Assembly: GCA_021732005.1 (NCBI GenBank)
Contig: JAKFVT010000005.1
Coordinates: 17,407-81,406 of the forward strand
DNA: 64,000 nt
Origin: Mycobacterium sp.
GTDB taxonomy: Bacteria > Actinomycetota > Actinomycetes > Mycobacteriales > Mycobacteriaceae
Direction: 5' to 3'
The position numbers were made by a program, and so were the translations under genes. The notes below the pieces were generated by a model. That model did no database searches. It was not told the DNA's origin and worked only from the letters and a program-made list of their open reading frames with translations. Below, piece after piece: positions 15,134 through 23,843 of this stretch; the first letter of the stretch is position 1, and every line of letters starts with the position of its first letter.

Positions 15134-15811
15134 ATGAGTCTGGTCGCCGGCCGCGGCCCGCTTGGTCCGGACCGGGCCGGCTGGTTCTCCGCGCCGGTCG
15201 CCGAGCCGATCGTCTACGTCGAGCCGCACCCGCGCCGGGTGCAGGCGATGCGCGACGGTCAGACCGTCATCGACACCGAGAACGCGCTGCTGGTCCACCG
15301 CGCTGGCGCGCCGCTGAGCTACGCCTTTCCCAAGGGTGAAACAGCCGATCTGCCAACCGAACCTGAGCCCGAGGCGCCCGGCTATGTGCGGGTGCCGTGG
15401 GAGGCCGTCGACACCTGGGTGGAGGAGGGCCGAACGCTGGTGCACTATCCGCCCAACCCGTATCACCGGGTGGACTGCCGGCCCGCGCGGCGGCGGCTGC
15501 GGGTGCTGGTCGCCGGCGAGGTGCTGGTGGACACCGAGGACACTGTGATCGTGTTCGAAACCGCTCTGGCGCCACGGCTTTACGTCGCACCGGAGTATGT
15601 GCGCGCCAGTCTGCTGCGGCGAACGGACACCTCGAGTTACTGCAATTACAAGGGCTATGCGACCTATTGGGCCGCCGGCGACGTCGACGATGTCGCGTGG
15701 AGCTACGACGACCCGCTGCCCGAAACCCGGCCGATCGCGGGCTATTTCAGCTTCGATCCCGGGCGGGCCGAGGTGAGCGCCGAGCTGCCTAGCCCAGATC
15801 GCCAGCCTTGA
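15134..15811 (+). CDS. tandem DUF427 domain protein
   Basis: The 225-residue protein contains two copies of the DUF427 fold. Copy one lies at about residues 25-120 (EPIVYVEPHPRRVQAMRDGQTVIDTENALLVHR), and copy two at about 115-215 (CRPARRRLRVLVAGEVLVDTEDTVIVFETALAPRLYVAPEYVRASLL, with SSYCNYKGYATYWAAG). The phrase CNYKGYA is the family hallmark. The domain is a small beta barrel of unknown biochemical role. The gene starts seven bases after the thioesterase stop and probably belongs to its transcript. Its 3' end overlaps the convergent zinc-peptidase gene by 23 bases. Confidence 0.85.
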   Translation: MSLVAGRGPLGPDRAGWFSAPVAEPIVYVEPHPRRVQAMRDGQTVIDTENALLVHRAGAPLSYAFPKGETADLPTEPEPEAPGYVRVPWEAVDTWVEEGRTLVHYPPNPYHRVDCRPARRRLRVLVAGEVLVDTEDTVIVFETALAPRLYVAPEYVRASLLRRTDTSSYCNYKGYATYWAAGDVDDVAWSYDDPLPETRPIAGYFSFDPGRAEVSAELPSPDRQP

Positions 15812-16667
15812 ACGTGTCGCACTGTTTAGGGTCACCGGTCTGATATCCGGTGGTGAACCACTTCTGTCGTTCGGCCGACGAGCCATGGGTCCACTGTTCG
15901 GGATTGACTCGCCCGGTGGCCTGCTTCTGGATACGGTCGTCACCCACCGATGCCGCGGCCGACAGCGCGTCGGCAATGTCCTTATCGGTCAACGGTTCCA
16001 GATAGGTCACGTCGGTGCCTGGCTGCTTGGTGATGGCCGCGTAGTGCGCCCACACACCGGCGTAGCAGTCGGCCTGCAGCTCGGTGCGCACACTACCGCC
16101 GGTGGCGCCCTGCGCCCCCTGCTGGGCGCGGCCGAGTACGCCGAGCAGGTCTTGCACATGGTGGCCGTACTCGTGGGCGACCACGTACTCCTGCGCCAAC
16201 GGTCCACCGCTGGAACCGAATTGGGTCTTGAGGACATCGAAGAAATCGGTGTCGAAGTACGCGGTCTTGTCGACCGGGCAGTAGAACGGCCCGACATCAC
16301 TGGTCGCCGGGCCACACCCGGTCTGCACCTGATTCTTGAACAGCATCATTCTGGGCCGGGTGTAGCCCTTGAGGAGGTCGCTCCACACGCCGTCGACCGA
16401 GTTGCCGGTGGCCACCACGCGGCATTCGACGTACTGGTTGGCGTCGGCGCCCGTCTTGCACTTACTCAAGTCGTAGCCCGACTGCTCGGCACCGGGTGGC
16501 AGGGTCTGCTGCGGAGTGGTCACCTGGCTGGGATCGATACCGAGGAACACCGCGAGCAGCACCACCACCAGGCCGCCGAGACCACCGCCGATCGCGATGC
16601 CCCGACCGCCGCCACCACCGGTCGAGGTGGTGCTGGTGTCGATCTGCATTCCCTCGTTAAAGGTCAT
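15789..16667 (-). CDS. membrane-anchored neutral zinc metallopeptidase (YpfJ-like, Rv2575c-like)
   Basis: A glycine-rich N-terminus and one membrane span (GIAIGGGLGGLVVVLLAVFLGI) are followed by an extracytoplasmic peptidase domain. That domain has the zinc motif HEYGHH (VVAHEYGHHVQDLLGVL), a downstream ELQADCYAGVW segment carrying the likely third ligand Glu, and four cysteines (CKTGAD, ECRV, GCGP, FYCP) that may pair outside the cell. Length and motifs fit the putative neutral zinc metallopeptidase family. I chose ATG 16667 because GGGGAG lies five bases upstream; the GTG two codons earlier is too close to it. Confidence 0.87.
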   Translation of the reverse strand: MTFNEGMQIDTSTTSTGGGGGRGIAIGGGLGGLVVVLLAVFLGIDPSQVTTPQQTLPPGAEQSGYDLSKCKTGADANQYVECRVVATGNSVDGVWSDLLKGYTRPRMMLFKNQVQTGCGPATSDVGPFYCPVDKTAYFDTDFFDVLKTQFGSSGGPLAQEYVVAHEYGHHVQDLLGVLGRAQQGAQGATGGSVRTELQADCYAGVWAHYAAITKQPGTDVTYLEPLTDKDIADALSAAASVGDDRIQKQATGRVNPEQWTHGSSAERQKWFTTGYQTGDPKQCDTFKAGDLG

Positions 16668-16739
16668 CAGCACTCCCCGAGATCGGTACTTGAGGTGCGG
16701 TTACCCACCGCGTTCACCTTGCCACACTACGATTTCGCC

Positions 16740-18218
16740 GTGACCGTCGTCGCGGATCCGTCGACCGTGGCTTACACCACCCTGGGTGCGCTGCGCGGAA
16801 CCACCGAAAGCGGTGTGCGGGTCTGGCGCGGCATTCCCTATGCCGAACAGCCCATCGGAGAGCGCCGTTTTCGTGCCCCCACCCCCGTGCAACCGTGGGC
16901 CGGGGTGCGCGACGCGGTCGAGCACGGGCCGGTGCCGCCACAGGGCCGCTCGTTCGTCGGCGGTGGCCGTGACGACCCGAAGATCCGTGACGAAGCCTGC
17001 CTGACGCTGACGGTCTGGGCGCCCGAGACATCGACCCCGCTGCCCGTCATGGTCTGGATCCCCGGCGGCGCCTTCGTCTACGGCGCGGGGCAACTGCAGC
17101 TCTACAACGGGTCCCGGCTTGCTGCCAATGGTGACGTCGTGGTGGTCAACGTGACCTACCGGCTCGGCGTGTTCGGCGGTTTCGAACTCGGCGATCTCGG
17201 TGCCGGATTCGCCGACAACCTGTGCCTGCGCGACCAGATCGCGGCGCTGCGCTGGGTGCAGGACAACATCGCCGCGTTCGGCGGAGACCCGCAGCGTGTC
17301 ACGATCTTCGGGGAGTCGGCCGGTGCGACGTCGGTGCTGGCATTGCTCGCCAGTCCGGCCGGTGAGGGGTTGTTTGCCCGTGCGATCGCGCAGAGCCCGG
17401 CGCTGCCGCTCATCGCCGACCGGGCGACCCGGGCCAAGCGTGCCCACGAATTCGTCGACCTCGTCGGCGCCGACCCCGCCGCGTTCCCGGTGCTGCCGCA
17501 GCGGGTGCTGCGCCGCGCCGCGGGGGAGATGCAGCGCCGCAGCGCCGAGGCCACCCCGACGCTGGCCTATGGGCTCACCTACGGCGTGGACCTGTTGCCC
17601 AGGCATCCGATCGACGCGGCGCGGGCCGGCGAGGTCAATCCGGTGCCGCTGATCATCGGGACCAACAGCCATGAGGCGTCGATGTTCGCGTGGTCCAAAC
17701 CGCCGATGCTGCCGACCACCGCCGCCGGGATCGACGCCTACTTCGACCGGGTCGCGCCGGACGCCCGGAGCCGGGTGCTGGCCGGTTATCCGGACTATCC
17801 GCGCCGGCGGGCGCAGATCGCCGTGGGATCCGACGTCATGTTCGGAGCGCCGACGTGGGCCTTCGCCGACGCCTACAGCCCGCACGCCACTACCCACGTG
17901 TATCGGTTCGACCACACCACGTGGACCTTGCGGATGCTGGGGCTCGGCGCCACCCACGGCAGCGAGATCGTGCACATCCAGCACAGCTACGGCTCATATC
18001 TGGGCCGCAAAATCCACCCGCTCGGTCGCCGCGTGCAGCCCGCGGTGGGCCGCCGGATGCAGCGCACCTGGCTGAACTTCGCCACCCACGGCGAATTGGA
18101 AGATTGGCCCCGCTACGACTGCGCGCGACGCGCTACCCGCGTCATCCGTTCCAACCGCGACGTCTCGGTCGACGACCCCGACGCGCTGCGCAGGGAGGCC
18201 TGGACCGGGCTGTACTAG
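16740..18218 (+). CDS. type B carboxylesterase
   Basis: This 492-residue alpha/beta-hydrolase is predicted to cleave carboxylic esters. The nucleophile elbow is FGESAGA (near residue 200), with the oxyanion block MVWIPGGAF and the N-terminal RGIPYAEQPIGERRFRAP signature of the family. The conserved DNLCLRDQIAALRWVQDNIAAFGGDP stretch is intact, and the His partner is probably in THGSEIVH. There is no signal peptide, so the enzyme is cytoplasmic. I took GTG 16740 as start because family sequences begin near VADPSTVAYT; the frame upstream runs antisense through the zinc-peptidase gene. Confidence 0.9.
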   Translation: MTVVADPSTVAYTTLGALRGTTESGVRVWRGIPYAEQPIGERRFRAPTPVQPWAGVRDAVEHGPVPPQGRSFVGGGRDDPKIRDEACLTLTVWAPETSTPLPVMVWIPGGAFVYGAGQLQLYNGSRLAANGDVVVVNVTYRLGVFGGFELGDLGAGFADNLCLRDQIAALRWVQDNIAAFGGDPQRVTIFGESAGATSVLALLASPAGEGLFARAIAQSPALPLIADRATRAKRAHEFVDLVGADPAAFPVLPQRVLRRAAGEMQRRSAEATPTLAYGLTYGVDLLPRHPIDAARAGEVNPVPLIIGTNSHEASMFAWSKPPMLPTTAAGIDAYFDRVAPDARSRVLAGYPDYPRRRAQIAVGSDVMFGAPTWAFADAYSPHATTHVYRFDHTTWTLRMLGLGATHGSEIVHIQHSYGSYLGRKIHPLGRRVQPAVGRRMQRTWLNFATHGELEDWPRYDCARRATRVIRSNRDVSVDDPDALRREAWTGLY

Positions 18219-18712
18219 TGGAACCGCTTGTCGGTGTAGCGGCGCAGATTGGCCAGGAACCACCGGAACGACAGATTCATCAGCGGGCCACCCACGATGA
18301 GCCCGAACCGGGCCGGTCCGTTCGCCTTCTGCGCCACCGTCCAGGTCAGCCGGCAGCCGCCCGGCGTCTCCTCCACGCGGTACTCCTCGGCGAAGGCGGC
18401 CACCACCTTGTTGGAGCAGGTGTTGAACCGAAACGCCAGGTAGGTGTAGGGCTCCCAGGCCAGGAACTCCTCGTCACCGACCAGTCCGCCGAGCATGTTC
18501 ACCGTGCGTGTGGTGCCGACGCCGTACGGCTTGGGGCTGGTCCAGGTGACCCCGGTGATGACCTTGGCCCACTGGGGCCAGGAGTCTGCGTCGGAGAGGA
18601 CCTCGAACAGCTGCTCAGGTGTGATGGCGAGGTCCACGCTGTTGGAGAAGCGGAACTTCGCGTCGCGAATGAACGTCAGATCGACGCGCTCACAGGGATA
18701 CATCGTGGTCAT
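18215..18712 (-). CDS. SRPBCC-family (polyketide cyclase/START-like) protein
   Basis: The 165-residue protein follows the SRPBCC pattern: an opening strand (FRFSNSVDLAITPEQLFEVLSDADSWPQWAKVITGVTWTS), a middle sheet (GVGTTRTVNM), and a long C-terminal helix (MNLSFRWFLANLRRYTDKRF). This fold binds hydrophobic ligands, and no enzyme motif is visible. ATG 18712 has GGAGGT eight bases upstream; earlier in-frame ATGs do not. Its stop overlaps the convergent carboxylesterase stop by four bases. It is divergent from aspS. Confidence 0.85.
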   Translation of the reverse strand: MTTMYPCERVDLTFIRDAKFRFSNSVDLAITPEQLFEVLSDADSWPQWAKVITGVTWTSPKPYGVGTTRTVNMLGGLVGDEEFLAWEPYTYLAFRFNTCSNKVVAAFAEEYRVEETPGGCRLTWTVAQKANGPARFGLIVGGPLMNLSFRWFLANLRRYTDKRFH

Positions 18713-18827
18713 CGGGGCTACCTCCGCGCTGACCATACACCGAGGTGACGTATGTCCGGTCGGGTCCACCTCATAGACTGAACGCTCGATTTCCGTTACA
18801 TCCGTTTCTCGATTTTCAGGAGTTTCA

Positions 18828-20630
18828 GTGCTGCGCAGTCACGCCGCCGGTTCGTTGCGGGCCTCCGACGCCGGACAGACGGTCACGCTGGCCGGCTGGG
18901 TGTCCACCCGGCGCGACCACGGCGGCGTCATCTTCATCGATCTGCGCGACGGGGCTGGTGGTGGGCAAGGGAATGGGCAGAGCGTCGTGCAGGTCGTGTT
19001 CCACGATGCCGACGTGCTCGCGCAGGCGCACCGGCTGCGTGCCGAGTTCTGCGTCGCCGTCGAGGGTGTCGTCGGTATCCGCCCCGAGGGCAACGCCAAC
19101 GCCGAAATCCCCACGGGCGAGATCGAAGTCAACGCGACAGCTCTGACGGTGCTGGGGGAGAGCGCCCCGTTGCCGTTCCAGCTCGACGAGCAGGCCGGCG
19201 AGGAAGCCCGGCTCAAGTACCGCTATCTCGACATGCGCCGGCACGGCGGTCCCGGTGACGCAATCCGGTTGCGCTCCAAGGTGAATGCGGCCGCGCGCTC
19301 AGTGCTGGCCGCCCACGACTTCGTCGAGATCGAGACGCCGACGCTGACCCGGTCGACGCCGGAGGGGGCACGCGACTTCCTGGTGCCGGCCCGGCTGCAG
19401 CCCGGCTCCTTCTATGCGCTGCCGCAGAGCCCGCAGCTGTTCAAGCAGCTGCTGATGGTCGCGGGCATGGAGCGCTACTACCAGATCGCGCGGTGCTACC
19501 GCGACGAGGATTTCCGCGCCGACCGCCAGCCGGAGTTCACCCAGCTCGACATGGAGATGAGCTTCGTCGACGCCGACGACGTCATCGCGGTCTCCGAAGA
19601 AGTGCTTCGGGCCGTGTGGTCCACGATCGGCTACGACCTCCCAACGCCGATCCCGCGGATGTGTTACGACGAGGCGATGGGCCGCTTCGGTACCGACAAG
19701 CCCGATCTGCGGTTCGCCGTCGAACTCGTCGAGTGCACCGAATACTTCAAGGACACGCCGTTCCGGGTGTTCCAGGCGCCCTACGTCGGTGCCGTGGTCA
19801 TGCAAGGCGGTGCGTCGCAGCCGCGCCGCACGCTGGACGGCTGGCAGGAGTTCGCCAAACAGCGCGGGCACAAGGGCTTGGCGTACGTACTGGTCGGTGA
19901 GGACGGCGAGCTGAGCGGCCCGGTCGCCAAGAACCTGTCCGACACCGAACGCGCCGGGTTGGCCGCTCACGTCGGTGCCGCACCGGGCGACTGTGTGTTC
20001 TTCGCCGCCGGGACCCCCAAGGGCGCCCGTGCCCTGCTCGGGGCGACGCGCATCGAGATCGCCAAGCGGCTGGACCTCATCGATCCGAACGCGTGGGCCT
20101 TCACCTGGATCGTGAAGTGGCCGCTGTTCGAACCGGCCGACGATGCGACGGCAGCCGGCGACGTCGCGGTGGGGTCAGGCAACTGGACCGCGGTGCATCA
20201 CGCGTTCACCGCGCCGATGCCGGAGTCGGAGGCGACATTCGACACCGATCCGGGGTCGGCGATGGCCAACGCCTACGACATCGTCTGCAACGGCAACGAG
20301 ATCGGCGGCGGATCGATCCGTATCCACCGCCGCGACGTGCAGGAGCGGGTGTTCGCGATGATGGGCATCGATCATGACGAAGCGCGCGAGAAGTTCGGAT
20401 TCCTGTTGGACGCCTTCACCTTTGGTGCCCCGCCGCACGGCGGCATCGCGTTCGGCTGGGATCGCATCGTCGCGCTGCTGGCCGGGGTCGACTCGATCCG
20501 CGAGGTGATCGCGTTCCCGAAGTCCGGCGGTGGCGTCGATCCGCTGACCGACGCGCCTGCGCCGATCACCGCGCAACAGCGCAAGGAATCCGGAATAGAT
20601 TTCAAGCCGGAGAAGCTGGACAAGTCATGA
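18828..20630 (+). CDS. aspS: aspartate--tRNA ligase (bacterial type, likely non-discriminating)
   Basis: The 600-residue class II synthetase charges tRNA-Asp. It has an N-terminal OB anticodon domain (residues 1-110, [23 protein letters not shown]), class II motif 2 ([22 protein letters not shown]), the bacterial GAD insertion (middle third) and motif 3 ([15 protein letters not shown]). Mycobacterial AspRS is known to be non-discriminating (it also charges tRNA-Asn when GatCAB is present), but that cannot be proved from sequence here. The start is GTG 18828 with CAGGAG five bases upstream. It overlaps the next gene by four bases (ATGA). Confidence 0.96.
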   Translation: MLRSHAAGSLRASDAGQTVTLAGWVSTRRDHGGVIFIDLRDGAGGGQGNGQSVVQVVFHDADVLAQAHRLRAEFCVAVEGVVGIRPEGNANAEIPTGEIEVNATALTVLGESAPLPFQLDEQAGEEARLKYRYLDMRRHGGPGDAIRLRSKVNAAARSVLAAHDFVEIETPTLTRSTPEGARDFLVPARLQPGSFYALPQSPQLFKQLLMVAGMERYYQIARCYRDEDFRADRQPEFTQLDMEMSFVDADDVIAVSEEVLRAVWSTIGYDLPTPIPRMCYDEAMGRFGTDKPDLRFAVELVECTEYFKDTPFRVFQAPYVGAVVMQGGASQPRRTLDGWQEFAKQRGHKGLAYVLVGEDGELSGPVAKNLSDTERAGLAAHVGAAPGDCVFFAAGTPKGARALLGATRIEIAKRLDLIDPNAWAFTWIVKWPLFEPADDATAAGDVAVGSGNWTAVHHAFTAPMPESEATFDTDPGSAMANAYDIVCNGNEIGGGSIRIHRRDVQERVFAMMGIDHDEAREKFGFLLDAFTFGAPPHGGIAFGWDRIVALLAGVDSIREVIAFPKSGGGVDPLTDAPAPITAQQRKESGIDFKPEKLDKS

Positions 20631-21055
20631 CTTTCCCGGACAAGTCGGCCCTGGACGACTTCAACAACAACATTGTCGACGAGTTCCGCGCGAATGCGGG
20701 CGTCGTCGGCGGCCCATTCGAGGGCCGGACGCTGCTGCTGCTCCACACCACCGGAGCGAAGTCCGGCAAGCAGCGCCTGGCGCCATTGGCCTACCTGACT
20801 GTCGACGGCAAGATGCTGATCATCGGGTCGAAGGCGGGCGCCGACACCAATCCCGACTGGGTGCACAATCTGCGGGCCAACCCGCGGGCACACATCGAGG
20901 TCGGCACCGAGGCCTACGACGTGATCGCTCGCGAGCTCCCTCGCGAGGAACGGGACGAGGCCTACCCGAAGATCGTGGCGGAGGCTCCCGGCTTCGGCGA
21001 ATACCAGGCGAAGACCACCCGGGTCATCCCGCTGTTCGAGCTGACCCGGGTCTAG
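20627..21055 (+). CDS. Ddn-like F420-dependent nitroreductase family protein
   Basis: The 142-residue protein belongs to the split-beta-barrel deazaflavin nitroreductase family. It contains [21 protein letters not shown] and [29 protein letters not shown], the diagnostic F420-binding blocks. Family members use reduced F420 to reduce quinones or nitro compounds; the physiological substrate of this one is unknown. It overlaps aspS by four bases, so it is translationally coupled to the synthetase. Its length matches M. tuberculosis Ddn-type paralogues. Confidence 0.87.
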   Translation: MTFPDKSALDDFNNNIVDEFRANAGVVGGPFEGRTLLLLHTTGAKSGKQRLAPLAYLTVDGKMLIIGSKAGADTNPDWVHNLRANPRAHIEVGTEAYDVIARELPREERDEAYPKIVAEAPGFGEYQAKTTRVIPLFELTRV

Positions 21056-21063
21056 CTCCTCCA

Positions 21064-21477
21064 CTACTTCAGGGTCGGGCAGATCTGCTTGAGCCAGTCG
21101 GTGATCGCGTTCCGGTTGGCGTCCAGATCAGCGTCGGTGGGCTGCGCGCCGATCGTGGTGACGAAGTGCTCGATAGCGGCCTTCACCGGGTCGGGTGGGC
21201 TGTATTTTTCAAGCGTGTCGGCGTTCGTGCGCGCCTTGTCGGCGCTGGTTGCCACCATCAGATTATCTTTGGCGAAGCCGATGTCCAGGCAGGTGGAGTC
21301 GTCCAATGCCCCCGCCGGCGCCGACGAAGTTGACGCCGAGCTGGATTGTGGGGCAACCGAACTCGCAGCTGGCGACGGAGTCGAGGTCGATCCCGAGGAC
21401 GAGTCGTTGCTTGAGCACCCCGCTGCGATCAACGCGACGGTCATGAGTCCTGCGATACCAAACCGATGAGGTTGCAT
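21064..21477 (-). CDS. small DUF732-like lipoprotein
   Basis: The N-terminus (MQPHRFGIAGLMTVALIAAGCSS) carries a lipobox LIAAGC, so the 137-residue product should be a cell-envelope lipoprotein. A long Ser/Thr/Ala/Pro linker follows, then a small alpha-helical domain with paired cysteines (STCLDIG and KQICPTL), as in mycobacterial DUF732-like proteins. ATG 21477 or GTG 21483 could start it; I prefer the ATG because the signal peptide begins there. The function is unknown. Confidence 0.8.
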   Translation of the reverse strand: MQPHRFGIAGLMTVALIAAGCSSNDSSSGSTSTPSPAASSVAPQSSSASTSSAPAGALDDSTCLDIGFAKDNLMVATSADKARTNADTLEKYSPPDPVKAAIEHFVTTIGAQPTDADLDANRNAITDWLKQICPTLK

Positions 21478-21509
21478 CGGCACGAGTATTGCCTACACGG
21501 CTGCGTTTG

Positions 21510-21546
21510 GGCGCGGTTTCGAGCGCTGACCGCTCGAAACCGCGCC
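21510..21546 (-). terminator. strong stem-loop, probable transcription terminator
   Basis: GGCGCGGTTTCGAGCG pairs perfectly with CGCTCGAAACCGCGCC around a five-base loop (16-base stem). It begins five bases beyond the DUF302 stop on the minus strand, so it can end the thiolase-DUF302 transcript, and it also lies 33 bases upstream of the lipoprotein gene. There is no U-tract, as is common for mycobacterial intrinsic terminators. Confidence 0.65.
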
Positions 21547-21550
21547 GAAC

Positions 21551-22039
21551 TCACTCGGTCACCTTGGCGGCCAGCGCGGCCAGCTTGGCGTCGAGCGCCT
21601 CGGCGGCGCTGAGCAGCTCCGGATTCGGCTCCACGACCATCAACGACGACGGCTTCACGTAGGTCAGGCTGCTGCCGCCGCCTTCGTCGAGGATCACCAA
21701 TTCGACCGGGGCGAACAGACCCGCCGTCAGGTCATGCCGAAGCATGGTGATCGCGATCAACGGGTTACCCAGGATCACGCGCAACACCTTGCGCTCGATG
21801 CCGGCCTTGGTGATCCAGGCGCCGTGGTCGAGTAACGCGAACAGCATGAATCCGCTTGGCCCGACGTACTTTTCGACCGCATGCTCATAGGAATCCCAAT
21901 CGCTGGGGAGTGCGCTGATGTCGTTGATCGGCACCGGCTGCTCGCCGATGTCGGCGAGCAGCGCGGCAACCAGCTCGTCGTAACTCTTGGCGCTGTCGTA
22001 GCGCACCCGGACCCCGTCGAAGTGGGTCTCGGTCGCCAT
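21551..22039 (-). CDS. DUF302 family protein
   Basis: The 162-residue protein starts with FDGVRVRYDSAKSYDELVAALLADIG, a DUF302 N-terminal pattern. Later it has GFMLFALLDHGAWITKAGIERKVLRVILGNPLIAITMLRHDLTAGLFAPVELVILDE, matching the family core. The DUF302 fold resembles heme- or small-ligand-binding barrels, but function is uncharacterised. The ATG at 22039 follows the thiolase stop (22041-22043) by one base, so co-translation is likely; the longer frame into the thiolase is rejected. Confidence 0.85.
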   Translation of the reverse strand: MATETHFDGVRVRYDSAKSYDELVAALLADIGEQPVPINDISALPSDWDSYEHAVEKYVGPSGFMLFALLDHGAWITKAGIERKVLRVILGNPLIAITMLRHDLTAGLFAPVELVILDEGGGSSLTYVKPSSLMVVEPNPELLSAAEALDAKLAALAAKVTE

Positions 22040-22040
22040 G

Positions 22041-23240
22041 TCAGAGCCGCTCGACGATCGTGGCGTTGGCCATGCCGCCGCCCTCGCACATCGTTTGCAG
22101 ACCGTAGCGTCCGCCGCGCTGCTCGAGCGCATTGACCAGCGTGGTCATGATTCGCGCGCCACTGGCACCCAGCGGGTGACCGATCGCGATCGCGCCGCCG
22201 TTGACGTTGGTCCTTGAAAGAAGGTCGGAGTGAGGTCGTCCTCCGATTTCTTTGGCCCAGCTCAACACCACCGGTGCGAAGGCCTCGTTCACCTCGAACA
22301 GATCGATATCGGCCAGGGTCAGTCCGGCCCGCGCCAGCACCTTCTCGGTCGCGGGGATGACGCCGGTCAGCATGTACAGCGGATCCGAGCCCACCACGGT
22401 GGTGGTATGGATGCGCGCCAACGGTTTCCAGCCGTGCCGGTGCGCGACCTCCGATGTGGTGATCAACACCGCGGCACTGCCGTCGGACAGCGGTGAGGAG
22501 TTGCCCGGCGTGATCTCCCAGTTGATCTGCGGGAAGCGCGCGGCATACGCCTCGTTGTAGAACGCCGGCTTCAGTCCGCCCAGCGTCTCGACCGTCGTTC
22601 CGGGACGGATGATCTCGTCGGTCTGCAGGCCCGCGATCGGTGCCAGCTCGTTGTCGAACAGCCCGTCCTTGGTGGCTTGCGCGGCCTTCTCGTGGCTGGC
22701 GGCGGAGAACTCGTCGAGTTCGGTGCGCGAGAGTTCCCAGCGTGCGGCGATCAGTTCCGCGCTGATGCCCTGCGGCACCAGACCGTCCGAATACCGCTCG
22801 GCGAACCGGGTGCCGAACGGATCGCTGCCCGGTAGCACCGACGAACCCATGGGTACCCGGCTCATCGACTCCACACCGCCGGCGATCACCACGTCGTAGG
22901 CGCCTGCGATGACGCCCTGCGCGGCGAACGAGATCGCCTGCTGGCTCGAACCGCACTGTCGGTCGACGGTCGTCCCAGGAACCGACTCAGGGAAGCCGGC
23001 CCCCAGCAGCGCGTTTCGGGCGATGTTGACCGCCTGGTCACCGACCTGTGTCACCGCGCCCGCGATGACGTCGTCGATATCGGCCGGGTCGACGCCGGTT
23101 CGCGCGACCAGCTCGGAGAGGCTGTGCGCCAACAGATCGGCGGGCAACACGCCGTGCAACGCGCCGCCGGGTTTGCCCTTGCCGATCGGCGTGCGGACCG
23201 CCCCCACGATGACGGCGTCCCGCCCTGAGTAACCGGCCAT
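22041..23240 (-). CDS. acetyl-CoA acyltransferase (thiolase)
   Basis: This 399-residue thiolase cleaves 3-ketoacyl-CoA, or makes it. Visible hallmarks are the nucleophilic Cys96 in VDRQCGSSQQA, the VNGGAIAIGHPLGASGARI block (with active His), and the C-terminal EGGGMAN Cys region (QTMCEGGGMANATIVERL). A Shine-Dalgarno AGGAGG lies six bases before ATG 23240. Its start faces a HxlR-type regulator across an operator-like palindrome, suggesting that HxlR controls it. It is co-transcribed with DUF302. It resembles steroid- and fatty-acid-type thiolases, but the substrate is not predictable. Confidence 0.93.
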   Translation of the reverse strand: MAGYSGRDAVIVGAVRTPIGKGKPGGALHGVLPADLLAHSLSELVARTGVDPADIDDVIAGAVTQVGDQAVNIARNALLGAGFPESVPGTTVDRQCGSSQQAISFAAQGVIAGAYDVVIAGGVESMSRVPMGSSVLPGSDPFGTRFAERYSDGLVPQGISAELIAARWELSRTELDEFSAASHEKAAQATKDGLFDNELAPIAGLQTDEIIRPGTTVETLGGLKPAFYNEAYAARFPQINWEITPGNSSPLSDGSAAVLITTSEVAHRHGWKPLARIHTTTVVGSDPLYMLTGVIPATEKVLARAGLTLADIDLFEVNEAFAPVVLSWAKEIGGRPHSDLLSRTNVNGGAIAIGHPLGASGARIMTTLVNALEQRGGRYGLQTMCEGGGMANATIVERL

Positions 23241-23275
23241 GTTGTCCTCCTGAACTCGTCGCTGAGTACTGCTTT

Positions 23276-23304
23276 CTATACCCAGCTATAACACCTAGGT
23301 ATAG
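23276..23304. promoter_or_regulatory. operator-like inverted repeat in the thiolase-HxlR divergent promoter
   Basis: CTATACC at 23276-23282 and GGTATAG at 23298-23304 are perfect 7-base arms separated by 15 bases. The repeat lies between the divergent thiolase and HxlR genes. The right arm contains a -10-like TATAGT (23300-23305) for the HxlR gene. This is a likely binding site for the adjacent regulator. Confidence 0.55.
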
Positions 23305-23334
23305 TGAAAACAACTCAGAAATGGAGTGACTTAC

Positions 23335-23826
23335 GTGACACTGCTGCAGGGACCCCTCGCCGATCGCGACACCTGGTCGGCGGTCGGTAAGTGCCCGATC
23401 GAGAAGACCATGTCGGTTATCGGAACCAAGTCGGCGATGCTGATCCTCCGGGAGGCCTTTTACGGCACGACCAGGTTCGACGACTTCGCCCGACGGGTGG
23501 GTATCACCAAGGCCGCCACGTCGGCGCGGCTCACCGAACTCGTCGACGCCGGCCTGCTGACCAGGCAGCCCTACCGCGAGCCGGGGCAGCGGGTGCGCGA
23601 CGAGTATGTGCTCACCGACGCCGGCACCGAGCTGATGCCGGTGGTGTGGGCGATGTTCGAGTGGGGGCGGCGCCATCTTCCCGACGAGAGCCGGCTGCGG
23701 CTGACCCACCTCGACTGTGGCGCCGACGCGACCGTCGAAATCCGTTGCACACGGGGGCATCTCGTGCCGCCCGAGGAACTGGGTGTGGAGCTCAAGCGGA
23801 AAGGTGCCGCGCCTACGTCGCGGTGA
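23335..23826 (+). CDS. HxlR-family winged-helix transcriptional regulator
   Basis: The 163-residue protein has the HxlR winged helix: KCPIEKTMSVIGTKSAMLILREAFYGTTRFDDFARRVGITKAATSARLTELVDAGLLTR (residues about 15-75), followed by YREPGQRVRDEYVLTDAGTELMPVVWAMFEWG, which is diagnostic. CPIEKTMSVIG contains the often redox- or ligand-sensing Cys near the N-terminus. GTG 23335 is eight bases after an ATGGAG ribosome site; the in-frame GTG at 23326 overlaps that site. It probably controls the divergent thiolase and the downstream acyltransferase-like gene. Confidence 0.9.
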   Translation: MTLLQGPLADRDTWSAVGKCPIEKTMSVIGTKSAMLILREAFYGTTRFDDFARRVGITKAATSARLTELVDAGLLTRQPYREPGQRVRDEYVLTDAGTELMPVVWAMFEWGRRHLPDESRLRLTHLDCGADATVEIRCTRGHLVPPEELGVELKRKGAAPTSR

Positions 23827-23843
23827 CACCGCCCCCGCCTACG

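Noticed and set aside
14183..15976. A 597-codon minus-strand open frame opposite thioesterase and DUF427
   Set aside because: It is antisense to two well-supported genes, has typical shadow composition (His/Arg/Pro-rich) and no domain.
15885..16739. N-terminal extension of the carboxylesterase into the zinc-peptidase gene
   Set aside because: It is antisense to the peptidase coding region, and the esterase fold begins at GTG 16740.
23326..23334. Alternative HxlR start at GTG 23326
   Set aside because: It overlaps the ATGGAG ribosome site, whose spacing suits GTG 23335.
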